From DASXRU01 sp039933315 (GTDB lineage Bacteria; Acidobacteriota; Blastocatellia; Pyrinomonadales; Pyrinomonadaceae), in assembly GCA_039933315.1 (NCBI GenBank), contig JBDTOI010000171.1, positions 1-8,719 of the forward strand: a stretch of 8,719 nucleotides of DNA, in the 5' to 3' direction. The position numbers and the translations under genes are program-made. Positions 1-6,010 of this stretch are shown one piece after another. The notes under the pieces are model-generated. The model searched no databases, was not told the DNA's origin, and saw nothing but the letters and a program-made list of their open reading frames with translations. The number at the start of each line of letters is the position of its first letter. Within the stretch, counting starts at the first letter, position 1.

Positions 1-142
1 CAGGGTAGCCGAAGCGGCAACCCTGGGCTGGAGGACACAACCCCGTCGGGGTTGGCTCCTTCACCTTCACGCGAATCGGTGCGCTCTAACTCCTTAGTTC
101 CGCGTGTGGGTTTCCACCCACGTATCTGCTCGTCGAAGACGA
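1..142. repeat. Cluster of short hairpins downstream of aroDE
   Basis: Four hairpins follow one another in the non-coding stretch at the left edge. Bases 1-10 pair with 16-25 (CAGGGTAGCC against GGCAACCCTG, 9 of 10). Bases 38-44 pair with 48-54 around a 3-nt loop (CAACCCC/GGGGTTG, perfect). Bases 106-111 pair with 116-121 (GTGGGT/ACCCAC, perfect). Bases 130-134 pair with 138-142 (TCGTC/GACGA). The arrangement looks like a dispersed multi-hairpin repeat rather than a single terminator, because no T-run follows any stem in either orientation. It lies 3' of aroDE and may be cut by the window edge. No coding region is visible in 1-175. Confidence 0.5.
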
Positions 143-175
143 ACTGGCGCGCTTTGGGTGAAACCTCAGCTTTCG

Positions 176-1759
176 TCAACCGTCGATTCTGCGGCTAACC
201 CCTCCCTGATCCAGCGCTTGAATTGCCGCTTCGCGCATCACATTCAACGGCGCATCCTTTCCTGTCCATAACTCGAACTGCTTCGCCGCCTGCGCCAGCA
301 GCATCTCCAGGCCGCCCAGCGTGATGCAGCCGGCGGACGCTGCCTCTCCTAGCAAACGCGTCTGCTGTGGATTGTAAACGAGATCATACACCAGCCGCAC
401 TCCGGCAAGCTGACCCGCGTCCGCAATGGTTTCATTCTGGTGTTCGCCTGAGGTCCCCACGGGCGTCGCATTAATTACCACGTCAAAATCACGAAGGGAA
501 GCGCCCTTAAGCTGATTACACTCAACCCCGAATGCCTTCACCATTGGCGCTGCTGACGTGGGATCGCGTGCGAGAAGGCTCACGTCAGCTCCCTCCTGCA
601 GCAAACTCCAAACCGCTGTCCGCGCAGCACCTCCCGCGCCAACAATTGCGCAGGAGAGGTTTGATAGTGGGCCCAGCGCAGTTCGCAGCGGCGCAATAAA
701 CGCAGCAGCGTCGAAGTTGTAACCGCGCAACCCATCAGCCTCGATGACGATAGTGTTTACCGCGCCGATTTCCTTCGCGACCGGATCGATCCAGTTGAGA
801 TGTGGCATCACCGCGCTCTTGTGTGGCGCCGTCACGCTGAGCCCGCGCAGCTTCCAATCAATCTCGCGCGACTGCGGATGGACCATGCGACGCATGAACG
901 CCGCCGCGTCCCCAGTGTCAAAGGGAATGTAAACAGCATTGAGGCCAGTCGCCTGAAAAGCAGCATTCTGAAAGTGCGGGGAAACAGAGTGGGAGACGGG
1001 CCGCCCCATCAATCCGAAGATCTCTGTGTCCCGATTAATGTCATCAATGTGATAGGTGTCGCGCAACTCTCTGGCGGTCAATTGGCCGGGCGCCGTCGCA
1101 GTTTCATCGTCAACCGAACCATAAGTGAGGAAGGCGCCGCGCGATGGGCCCAGGATGCGCGTGGCAATTCCGGCCTGACCCATGGCAATCGCGATCATCT
1201 CCCGGCCCTCACCGCGCGCGCGTTCGAGCAGTTGAAATAGAGGCAGGCAATCAATAAGGTCGTCCGCCTGAACTGCGATTTTTACGATCCCGGCGGGCCC
1301 GGCAGCCAGTTGGTCATGGACAGCGTTTAATTCGGGAGGCTGGCTATCGAAGTCATGGAACGAACAGATGACACGCATCCAGTCAATAACCGCGGCAACG
1401 TCCTCCTGATCAGCCAACTCCGTAATGATGTCCGCCTCAACATCGACGAGGACGTTTTTCGATGACATCAACCGGCCCAGAACTGAACGCCAAAACGCGA
1501 GGCGCTCGTTCCGGTCCATAAGGTTTTGCCCGCCCTGCTCTGGTGAACGGAGGGTGACGATGACCGGCAAAGATTCTGTTTGCAGCAAACGGTCGAGAAT
1601 CTCGTCAAGCGATGAGGCTGAACTCAGGCCACTCAAGCAATCAAGCCGGAGCTCGATCATGTCAGCTTGCGCCGCCGCGCCAGCCCTGGTCCGCAGCAGA
1701 TCGCTGACGTTTCGCTCGCAAGCCACCACACAAAGCCGCACGTTGATCGGTGCTTTCAT
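176..1759 (-). CDS. aroDE: Bifunctional type I 3-dehydroquinate dehydratase / shikimate 5-dehydrogenase
   Basis: This cytosolic fusion enzyme of 527 aa would catalyse two consecutive shikimate-pathway steps: 3-dehydroquinate to 3-dehydroshikimate, then NADPH-dependent reduction to shikimate. Residues about 5-238 form the type I dehydratase barrel. IELRLD (35-40) supplies Glu36 and Arg38, SFHDF holds catalytic His135, IVKIA holds Schiff-base Lys160, and APGQL (223-227) matches the substrate-binding C-terminal loop. Residues about 246-520 are AroE-like: SHSVSP (256-261, shikimate binding), Lys314 in SVTAPHK, Asn335 in GAVNT, Asp350 in GYNFD, the GAGGAAR dinucleotide loop (374-380), and GGLEMLLAQAA near the C-terminus. 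All expected catalytic residues of both halves are present, so both activities are likely retained. The usual AroE motif is N-T-D; here Phe349 replaces Thr. The ATG at 1757-1759 has only a weak upstream GAAG. The same fusion order is known from plants and chlamydiae. Confidence 0.95.
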   Translation of the reverse strand: MKAPINVRLCVVACERNVSDLLRTRAGAAAQADMIELRLDCLSGLSSASSLDEILDRLLQTESLPVIVTLRSPEQGGQNLMDRNERLAFWRSVLGRLMSSKNVLVDVEADIITELADQEDVAAVIDWMRVICSFHDFDSQPPELNAVHDQLAAGPAGIVKIAVQADDLIDCLPLFQLLERARGEGREMIAIAMGQAGIATRILGPSRGAFLTYGSVDDETATAPGQLTARELRDTYHIDDINRDTEIFGLMGRPVSHSVSPHFQNAAFQATGLNAVYIPFDTGDAAAFMRRMVHPQSREIDWKLRGLSVTAPHKSAVMPHLNWIDPVAKEIGAVNTIVIEADGLRGYNFDAAAFIAPLRTALGPLSNLSCAIVGAGGAARTAVWSLLQEGADVSLLARDPTSAAPMVKAFGVECNQLKGASLRDFDVVINATPVGTSGEHQNETIADAGQLAGVRLVYDLVYNPQQTRLLGEAASAGCITLGGLEMLLAQAAKQFELWTGKDAPLNVMREAAIQALDQGGVSRRIDG

Positions 1760-1801
1760 TGTTTCTTCAGCCGGGACAGTTTCGCACGCCTGAACGGTTT
1801 A

Positions 1802-1854
1802 GCCGTAGTCCGAATACGGCCGATATCCCCCTTCCTTTGGGAGGGGAGGGGGAT
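1802..1854. repeat. Two palindromes between cysK and aroDE
   Basis: The 160-nt gap between the cysK stop and the aroDE start holds two inverted repeats. GCCGTA (1802-1807) pairs with TACGGC (1815-1820). ATCCCCC (1825-1831) pairs with GGGGGAT (1848-1854), with an inner C/G-rich stem around a TTT loop. The second is a pyrimidine/purine-rich hairpin of a kind often dispersed between genes. On the minus strand, the direction of both genes, no T-tract follows, so it is not a classical intrinsic terminator. It could attenuate or process a cysK-aroDE transcript, but that is inference. Confidence 0.4.
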
Positions 1855-1919
1855 CGAGACAAAGCAATTGATTCAACTGTGGGGATAGTTATTCCGTGAG
1901 GAGGGATTCTTGATAACCG

Positions 1920-2858
1920 TCAGCCGGCAAACAGCTCGTGCGAGAGGTATCTTTCGCCGAAGTCGCAGATGATGCTGACGACGCGCTTCCCTGGTCCCAG
2001 TTCTTCGGCAAGATTTCGCGCCGCCCAGGTGATCGCGCCGGAAGAGATGCCGCAAAAAATTCCTTCTTCGCGAGCCAGGCGTCGCGACATCTCCACCGCC
2101 TGGTCATATCCTACCTTCACAACTTGATCGACGACGCTCGCGTTATAGTTTCCCGGCACAAAACCCGCCCCTATTCCCTGAATCTTGTTGGGCCCCGCTT
2201 CGCCGCCGGAAATTACCGGCGAGGCTTCCGGCTCAACCGCTACGATTCGCACGCCACCATTCAGTCTTTCCTTCAATACCTGGCCCACGCCGGCGATGGT
2301 GCCTCCGGTACCCACTCCCGAAACGAAACCATCGATCCGTCCTTCCGTGTCTTCCCAGATTTCTTCGGCGGTGGTGCGGCGATGGACTTCGGGATTAGCC
2401 GGATTATCAAACTGGCCGGGAATCCAACTATGCAGCGTACGGGCCGCGAGTTCGTTGGCCCGGTTGATTGCTTCTCTCATGCCACCTTCGTCCGGCGTCA
2501 GCACTACTTCGGCCCCCAGGGCTGTCAGCACGCGCCGTCTCTCGACCGTGACCGTGTCGGGCAACGTAACGATTAGCCGGTAACCTTTAACAGCAGCCGC
2601 GAACGCCAGACCGATGCCGGTATTCCCCGAAGTCGGTTCAATGATCACCGTCTCACCCGGCTTAATTCTTCCGGCGCGCTCGGCGGCTTCGATCATGGCT
2701 GCCCCGATTCGATCCTTGACCGAGTCCATAGGATTTTGCGACTCGAGTTTGACGAGCAATTCAGCGGATCCGGCGGCGGGAATTCTGTTCAGGCGCACCA
2801 GCGGCGTGTACCCGATCAGCTCCAGCATGTTATTCGCAATTTTTGGCCTTTGGGGCAT
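1920..2858 (-). CDS. cysK: Cysteine synthase A (O-acetylserine sulfhydrylase)
   Basis: This is a PLP-dependent fold-type II enzyme that makes L-cysteine from O-acetylserine and sulfide in the cytosol. Counting from the ATG at 2856-2858 it has 312 aa, the normal CysK length. LIGYTPLVRLNRI (14-26) is the conserved N-terminus. Lys48 in NPMDSVKDR is the PLP lysine. PTSGNTG (75-81) is the substrate loop and GTGGT (183-187) the phosphate-binding loop. KIQGIGAGFVP (225-235) and GISSGA (270-275) complete the active site, and the C-terminus GERYLSHELF matches the family. The reading frame stays open upstream to a TTG at 2927, but those extra 23 residues have no family counterpart. No strong Shine-Dalgarno precedes the chosen ATG. 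The stop is 160 nt upstream of aroDE, in the same direction. CysK rather than CysM is favoured by overall motif agreement; an S-sulfocysteine synthase or CBS-like role is less likely. Confidence 0.93.
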   Translation of the reverse strand: MPQRPKIANNMLELIGYTPLVRLNRIPAAGSAELLVKLESQNPMDSVKDRIGAAMIEAAERAGRIKPGETVIIEPTSGNTGIGLAFAAAVKGYRLIVTLPDTVTVERRRVLTALGAEVVLTPDEGGMREAINRANELAARTLHSWIPGQFDNPANPEVHRRTTAEEIWEDTEGRIDGFVSGVGTGGTIAGVGQVLKERLNGGVRIVAVEPEASPVISGGEAGPNKIQGIGAGFVPGNYNASVVDQVVKVGYDQAVEMSRRLAREEGIFCGISSGAITWAARNLAEELGPGKRVVSIICDFGERYLSHELFAG

Positions 2859-2950
2859 ACGTATCCGAACAAGAGAGTGAATCGAAGTTGGACGAAGAAT
2901 TCGAGAGACTATACCGCCCGGCCACAATCACGCGCAACTATGGTTAAGAA

Positions 2951-3080
2951 TCCACAGATTTCGCCGATTACACAGAAACATGAGACAGAAGGAGAGTAGG
3001 CAGGCAGGGGAAGCAGAACCATCCACAAACTCATTTTCCTGCCTCGTCTCATAATCTGTGGAATCGGTGTAATCTGTGGA
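2951..3080. repeat. 130-bp inverted-repeat element after the small zinc-ribbon gene
   Basis: The left arm, 2951-2976, and right arm, 3055-3080, are inverted copies matching at 23 of 26 positions; both begin from the outside with TCCACAGATT. Inner pairs continue the fold: ATGAGAC (2980-2986) with GTCTCAT (3046-3052), and AGGCAGG (2998-3004 or 3002-3008) with CCTGCCT (3038-3044). The whole element can therefore form one long interrupted hairpin. Each arm also carries degenerate repeats of a CACAGATT/ACACAGA unit. It sits 5 nt beyond the stop codon of the 3086-3631 gene and fills most of the gap to cysK. No coding potential or clear target-site duplication is visible. Confidence 0.75.
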
Positions 3081-3085
3081 AAGTT

Positions 3086-3631
3086 CTACCGCTCTTCACC
3101 TTCGGCATCGAGATGTCGTGTGGGCGCTTCGGCGCCGAGGTGTCGCGTCGTTCCTTCAGTGACACTTGGAGGTGTGCGCAACAATTCACCCGTGCGGCGC
3201 GGCGGCAACGTATTCATAGGTTGGGGTGCTGACATGGCTGGAGAGAACTGCGCGGCTGGGTGGGGCATAGATTTCGCTTGCTGCTTGGCTTGTACAATCT
3301 GACCTATGCCTTTCCCCAGAAAGATGAAGGCGGGGATCAGCATCCAGAACCACCAGGACTTCCCTCCCAGTTCGCTGCCGAACAGCGCGAGCGCCGCAGC
3401 CAGAGCCAGAAAGCCAATCCCCATGAAGGTCTGCCCTATTCCATCACTCACCGTGGGAGGCCCGGAACGCCGCCTGCGGCGGCGAGCGTCGCGCGATCCT
3501 TCCAACTCTTCGGGCACGGCCTCTGGCAGTTGGCCGGTCAAAGCTTGCGGGATAAGACTAACGTTGGCGCCGCAAGAGCGGCAGAAGCTTGCGCCCTCCA
3601 AATTCTGGGCCGCGCATTTCGGACAGAACAT
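3086..3631 (-). CDS. Small zinc-ribbon protein with two predicted transmembrane helices
   Basis: This 181-aa protein has no assigned function. It begins with a short zinc ribbon, with Cys3, Cys6, Cys17 and Cys20 (MFCPKC...FCRSCG). A linker rich in Pro and Glu ends in a basic run (RRRRRR, 50-55). Two hydrophobic segments follow, about 66-86 and 91-113, the second containing WWFWMLIPAFIFLGKGIG; together they look like a membrane hairpin. The tail (about 118-181) is Pro/Ala-rich and ends with a duplicated TRHL motif (TTRHLGAE, then PTRHLDAE). The ATG at 3629-3631 is well supported by GAGGAGG at 3638-3644, 6 nt upstream. I cannot tell which side of the membrane the ribbon faces. The basic run before helix 1 would favour a cytoplasmic N-terminus, and two helices would then put the tail in the cytoplasm as well. 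Similar ribbon/membrane proteins are frequent in Acidobacteriota. Confidence 0.8.
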   Translation of the reverse strand: MFCPKCAAQNLEGASFCRSCGANVSLIPQALTGQLPEAVPEELEGSRDARRRRRRSGPPTVSDGIGQTFMGIGFLALAAALALFGSELGGKSWWFWMLIPAFIFLGKGIGQIVQAKQQAKSMPHPAAQFSPAMSAPQPMNTLPPRRTGELLRTPPSVTEGTTRHLGAEAPTRHLDAEGEER

Positions 3632-3734
3632 TCTTATCCTCCTCTAGTAACAAAGGTCTTTAAGCGGTCAAGCGTTGTCCTCGTATCAAAACGAATCAGG
3701 GAAGCGGTCTGTTCAATCTTTAGCAAACCTCAAT

Positions 3735-3759
3735 AGGTCCTATAGGTCGAATAGGACCT
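3735..3759. repeat. Perfect 9-bp hairpin between rlmB and the zinc-ribbon gene
   Basis: AGGTCCTAT (3735-3743) is perfectly complementary to ATAGGACCT (3751-3759) around a 7-nt loop. The loop itself repeats part of the stem (AGGTC), so an ATAGGTC-like unit occurs in degenerate tandem. It lies about 37 nt beyond the rlmB stop. Read on the minus strand, the stem is followed by ATTGAGG rather than a T-run, so it is at best a weak or factor-assisted terminator. It may be another small dispersed repeat. Confidence 0.45.
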
Positions 3760-3795
3760 CTCTCTCTTTGTCTGATCGCGTCGTTCAGCGCCGTT

Positions 3796-4653
3796 TCAGC
3801 CCGCAGTTTTCGCTTGCGATCGTTGCCGCAGTGCCTCGTACAACACAATGCCGGCCGCGACCGACACATTCAGTGATTCGATCTTCCCGCGCACTGGAAT
3901 CCTCACCAGCGCGTCACAGCGCTCGCGCACCAGTCGATGCAGACCAGTCCCCTCGCCGCCAAGAAACACCGCCGTAGGAACCGACCAGTCCCAGTCCGTG
4001 TACTCCCTTTCCACCTCGGCCGATGTTCCCACCGTCCAGATATTATGCTCCTTGAACTCATCGATCAGTCGGACCAGGTTGACTACGCGTGCGACCGGCA
4101 GATGCTCGAGCGCGCCGGCGGCAGTTTTAGCAACCGTTTCGGTCAGGCCCACTGCCCGTCGTTCAGTGATGAACACCCCCTGCACCCCGGCGCATTCTGC
4201 AGTGCGCAGGATAGCGCCGAAGTTTCGCGGGTCAACCACGCTATCCAACACTACAACCAGCGGCTGGTTCGCCGTGTCGACATTCGCCGCAATCTTTGCG
4301 ATTAGCGCGTCTGCGTCGGCATATTTTGCGGCCGAAACCCTAGCCACCACGCCCTGGTGATTGGCATTCGCTGTTGCTCGATCCAGAGCCGCGCGAGGGG
4401 CTTGTCGCGTGGGAATTCCTTTGGCACGCGCCAGACTTATTAACTCACTCAAACGGCTGTGCCGCGCGCCCTCGGCTACGGTAACCACTTCGATCGGGCG
4501 ATGACCGGCGCGTAAGGCTTCAAGAACGGGCATCACGCCATATAACTCGCCCGTAGGAGATGATCGTGGCGCCGGCGTTTGTATTCGCGGCCCACTCGAT
4601 TTTGCGTCTCGCTTCGCGCGCGGCACATCGGATCGCTTTTGGGGTTTTCCCAT
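3796..4653 (-). CDS. rlmB: SpoU/TrmH-family rRNA 2'-O-methyltransferase, RlmB-like
   Basis: This 285-aa SPOUT-class enzyme transfers a methyl group from S-adenosylmethionine to a ribose 2'-OH of RNA. In the RlmB branch the substrate is G2251 (E. coli numbering) in the 23S rRNA peptidyl-transferase P-loop. After a basic, probably flexible N-terminus (1-35), YGVMPVLEALRAG (38-50) and NHQGVVARV (98-106) match the L30e-like substrate-binding domain of RlmB. The knotted catalytic domain shows motif 1 (N144 to A152, NFGAILRTA, with Arg150), motif 2 (LGGEGTGL, 231-238) and motif 3 (IESLNVSVAAGIVLYE, 258-273). The ATG at 4651-4653 lies 7 nt after the stop of the upstream gene, with no good Shine-Dalgarno of its own, suggesting translational coupling. 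A tRNA Gm18 methylase (TrmH) or another SpoU target cannot be excluded, but the NHQGVVA signature favours RlmB. Confidence 0.88.
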   Translation of the reverse strand: MGKPQKRSDVPRAKRDAKSSGPRIQTPAPRSSPTGELYGVMPVLEALRAGHRPIEVVTVAEGARHSRLSELISLARAKGIPTRQAPRAALDRATANANHQGVVARVSAAKYADADALIAKIAANVDTANQPLVVVLDSVVDPRNFGAILRTAECAGVQGVFITERRAVGLTETVAKTAAGALEHLPVARVVNLVRLIDEFKEHNIWTVGTSAEVEREYTDWDWSVPTAVFLGGEGTGLHRLVRERCDALVRIPVRGKIESLNVSVAAGIVLYEALRQRSQAKTAG

Positions 4654-4660
4654 AAGACGC

Positions 4661-5686
4661 TCAGAGACCGCGCAGCTTGAAGTTGTGCAGAAGGCGCGAG
4701 TAGCGAGTGAACTGGGTTTCGTTATCGCTGACTGTTTGCCCGCCCGCGGTGTATTTGCCCATGTGCGCGCGACGGAACCCGCCTCCCTCGCTACGCTGCA
4801 CCATGGGCCAAACCACTGTTAGCGCCTGCCGCAGGTGCAAATAGGAATCATCAAAGTCCGCTTGCGGCGCCCGCTGGCGCAACAGCTCAGTTAACAAACG
4901 GAAGTTTCCGGAAGCCAGTAGGCCCTTCCGCTCACGAAGACATGAGAAATCAAAGCCGGCAGAAAGAATGCGCCATCCCCCGTCTTGCTTCCTGGTGTAA
5001 ACGTCCAGCACGGCTTCGTCACCGGTAAGCTCCCGGGCCTGCGCCGCGTCCGGCTTGGCACTTAGCGCTTTCAAATCGTCCACTTCAACCCGCTTCACAA
5101 ATAAGCGACCCGCCACGATGAGGAGAATCTCATCCCAGCGAGTTGGGAGCCTTGATTCGGCGCCAGGTTCGCGCCCAACTACACCCTCCTCCAGCAGTTC
5201 GAGACTGCGAATTCTTTTGCAAGGCATACTATCCACTGCCAGCGCGGCATCGGCTACCACCACAGTTTCGAGTCGGAAGGACCGCAAACGTTCTTCTATC
5301 ATTACGGCTTCTTCCATGCTCTCTGCCCGGGCCAACGGCGCCATGCCACCTCTCATAAAAATCAGTCTTAAATTCTCAGGGTCAAGACGAAGAAGCGAAG
5401 CCATCTCGCCAAGCGACTCACGCGACGCCCTGTCAGCTCCGCCTTTAACCAGAATGATGTTGTAGCCCTGCTCCCAATCTTCCAGTGGACGAAGGGTCGG
5501 CTTTCGCAAGGTGGCCGCGGCTTCGGTCACGGGCAGGACAACTCCGCAATACATGCAGTTCATGCGCGTTGGCGGATTCGCCCGCGTACAAGACGGGCAC
5601 CGGACCAATTGTGCGCTGGTGAAGCGTTTCTCGACCGGCAGCGGCAAATCATTGAGAGCGGGGATGGACTCTTCGTCGTGGGGCAA
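4661..5686 (-). CDS. Uncharacterised zinc-ribbon protein co-transcribed with rlmB
   Basis: I do not recognise a named family for this 341-aa soluble protein. It has a four-cysteine ribbon near the N-terminus (Cys30, Cys33, Cys44, Cys47; CPSC then CMYC). A region from about 72 to 150 looks like an alpha/beta module, with strand NIILVKG, helix, strand LRLIFM, helix SMEEAVMIEERLRSF and strand ETVVVA; the helix-strand pattern resembles small signalling folds such as DUF2007, but this is only a guess. A second region (about 185-335) has LLIVAGRLFVKRVEV and DEAVLDVYT, then the conserved-looking GFDFSCLRERKGLLA and an aromatic C-terminus with VVWPM and QFTRYSRLLHNF. No signal peptide or membrane helix is seen. 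The start is TTG (5684-5686), chosen because AAGGAG at 5695-5700 lies 8 nt upstream and no ATG precedes the ribbon. It is only 7 nt from rlmB, so a link to RNA modification or ribosomes is possible but unproven. Confidence 0.8.
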   Translation of the reverse strand: MPHDEESIPALNDLPLPVEKRFTSAQLVRCPSCTRANPPTRMNCMYCGVVLPVTEAAATLRKPTLRPLEDWEQGYNIILVKGGADRASRESLGEMASLLRLDPENLRLIFMRGGMAPLARAESMEEAVMIEERLRSFRLETVVVADAALAVDSMPCKRIRSLELLEEGVVGREPGAESRLPTRWDEILLIVAGRLFVKRVEVDDLKALSAKPDAAQARELTGDEAVLDVYTRKQDGGWRILSAGFDFSCLRERKGLLASGNFRLLTELLRQRAPQADFDDSYLHLRQALTVVWPMVQRSEGGGFRRAHMGKYTAGGQTVSDNETQFTRYSRLLHNFKLRGL

Positions 5687-5694
5687 GCGAGTAG

Positions 5695-5700
5695 CTCCTT
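5695..5700 (-). promoter_or_regulatory. Shine-Dalgarno supporting a TTG start
   Basis: On the minus strand AAGGAG is followed by 8 nt and then the TTG at 5684-5686. It is the clearest ribosome-binding site near the 5' end of this gene and is the reason for accepting a non-ATG start. The next in-frame ATG codons lie inside or beyond the zinc ribbon and would destroy it. Confidence 0.65.
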
Positions 5701-5721
5701 CAGCTGAATAGTGCGAGGTGG

Positions 5722-5727
5722 ATTATA
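5722..5727 (-). promoter_or_regulatory. Candidate -10 box (TATAAT) for the zinc-ribbon/rlmB operon
   Basis: The minus strand reads a perfect TATAAT here, 21 nt before the Shine-Dalgarno and 35 nt before the TTG start, a plausible distance for a leader of about 28 nt. The -35 region is poor: at an 18-nt spacing it reads TTCCCG. The 162-bp palindromic element begins at 5756, just upstream of where a -35 box would end, so its insertion may have replaced upstream promoter sequence. Activity is inferred from sequence only. Confidence 0.4.
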
Positions 5728-5755
5728 CGACTAAGCCGGGCGCTCCGGGAAAGCG

Positions 5756-5917
5756 CAGGTCAGTACCACCGGCGGTAGCGGGTGGGCCCCCCTCGATTGC
5801 GGAATGCGGACTGCGGAAAGCGGATTGCACACAAAGCCAACCGTTTCTTCAATCCGCATTCCGAATTCGGCATTCCGCAATCATCGGCTCCCCGCTCCCG
5901 CAGGTGGTACTGACCTG
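5756..5917. repeat. 162-bp MITE/REP-like element with nested inverted repeats, copy 1
   Basis: The outer arms, 5756-5781 and 5892-5917, are inverted copies matching at 24 of 26 positions; each starts from the outside with CAGGTCAGTACCACC. A second, inner pair of arms, about 5795-5825 and 5851-5881, matches at 27 of 31 positions (ATTGCGGAATGC at the outer ends). The intervening centre is about 25 nt. The left terminus also forms its own small hairpin, CCACC (5766-5770) with GGTGG (5781-5785). The element has no open reading frame of its own and no visible target-site duplication. It occupies the divergent intergenic region between the minus-strand zinc-ribbon gene and the plus-strand NYN gene. 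A related copy starts at 8599. Confidence 0.8.
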
Positions 5918-5940
5918 TACAATCCGCGCTGCGTGCCAAC

Positions 5941-5971
5941 TTGACTCCGTCATATGGCGGCGGCATTCTAT
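5941..5971 (+). promoter_or_regulatory. Weak promoter candidate for the NYN gene
   Basis: TTGACT at 5941-5946 matches five of six -35 consensus bases, but the candidate -10 hexamers downstream (ATTCTA or TTCTAT at 5965-5971, 18-19 nt spacing) are poor. If used, transcription would begin near 5978, after the upstream ATG at 5954 and before the ATG at 6011. That agrees with the shorter NYN protein start. Low confidence. Confidence 0.25.
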
Positions 5972-5995
5972 CGAGTAGTTATTTACAAATTTAAT

Positions 5996-5999
5996 GGAG
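5996..5999 (+). promoter_or_regulatory. GGAG ribosome-binding site favouring the 6011 start
   Basis: GGAG lies 11 nt before the ATG at 6011. The alternative in-frame ATG at 5954 has no purine-rich sequence in front of it, and the residues it would add show no family resemblance. The spacing is slightly long, so the choice is moderate rather than certain. Confidence 0.45.
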
Positions 6000-6010
6000 C
6001 ACCTTTTGGT

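Noticed and set aside
800..1240. Open frame of 146 codons on the plus strand opposite aroDE
   Set aside because: It is antisense to strongly recognised catalytic motifs, has a composition expected from the reverse complement of GC-rich codons, and resembles no family.
1938..2576. Open frame of 212 codons on the plus strand opposite cysK
   Set aside because: It lies wholly antisense to a clear CysK sequence and has no recognisable domain or start signal.
2859..2927. Upstream TTG extension of cysK to 2927
   Set aside because: The 23 added residues do not resemble any CysK N-terminus, and no ribosome-binding site precedes the TTG.
3645..3720. Minus-strand promoter with TTGAAC or TTGACC before the small zinc-ribbon gene
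   Set aside because: No acceptable -10 box stands at the right distance, and one option would overlap the Shine-Dalgarno.
3735..3759. Intrinsic terminator for rlmB
   Set aside because: The stem is perfect, but no T-run follows on the minus strand, so it is listed as a hairpin repeat only.
3848..4360. Open frame of 170 codons opposite rlmB
   Set aside because: Ser/Arg/Thr-rich reverse-strand translation of a well-supported methyltransferase; no domain is seen.
5750..5923. Target-site duplication flanking the 162-bp element
   Set aside because: The bases outside the two arms (AAAGCG and TACAAT) do not match, so no insertion footprint could be claimed.
5718..5978. Short open frames on both strands across 5718-5978
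   Set aside because: They are translations of the palindromic repeat 5756-5917 and would start or end inside it; this is repeat-derived and not a gene.
5954..6010. Longer NYN start at the ATG at 5954
   Set aside because: It has no Shine-Dalgarno, and the added residues would be encoded by promoter-like AT-rich sequence. It is not excluded, but the ATG at 6011 is better supported.
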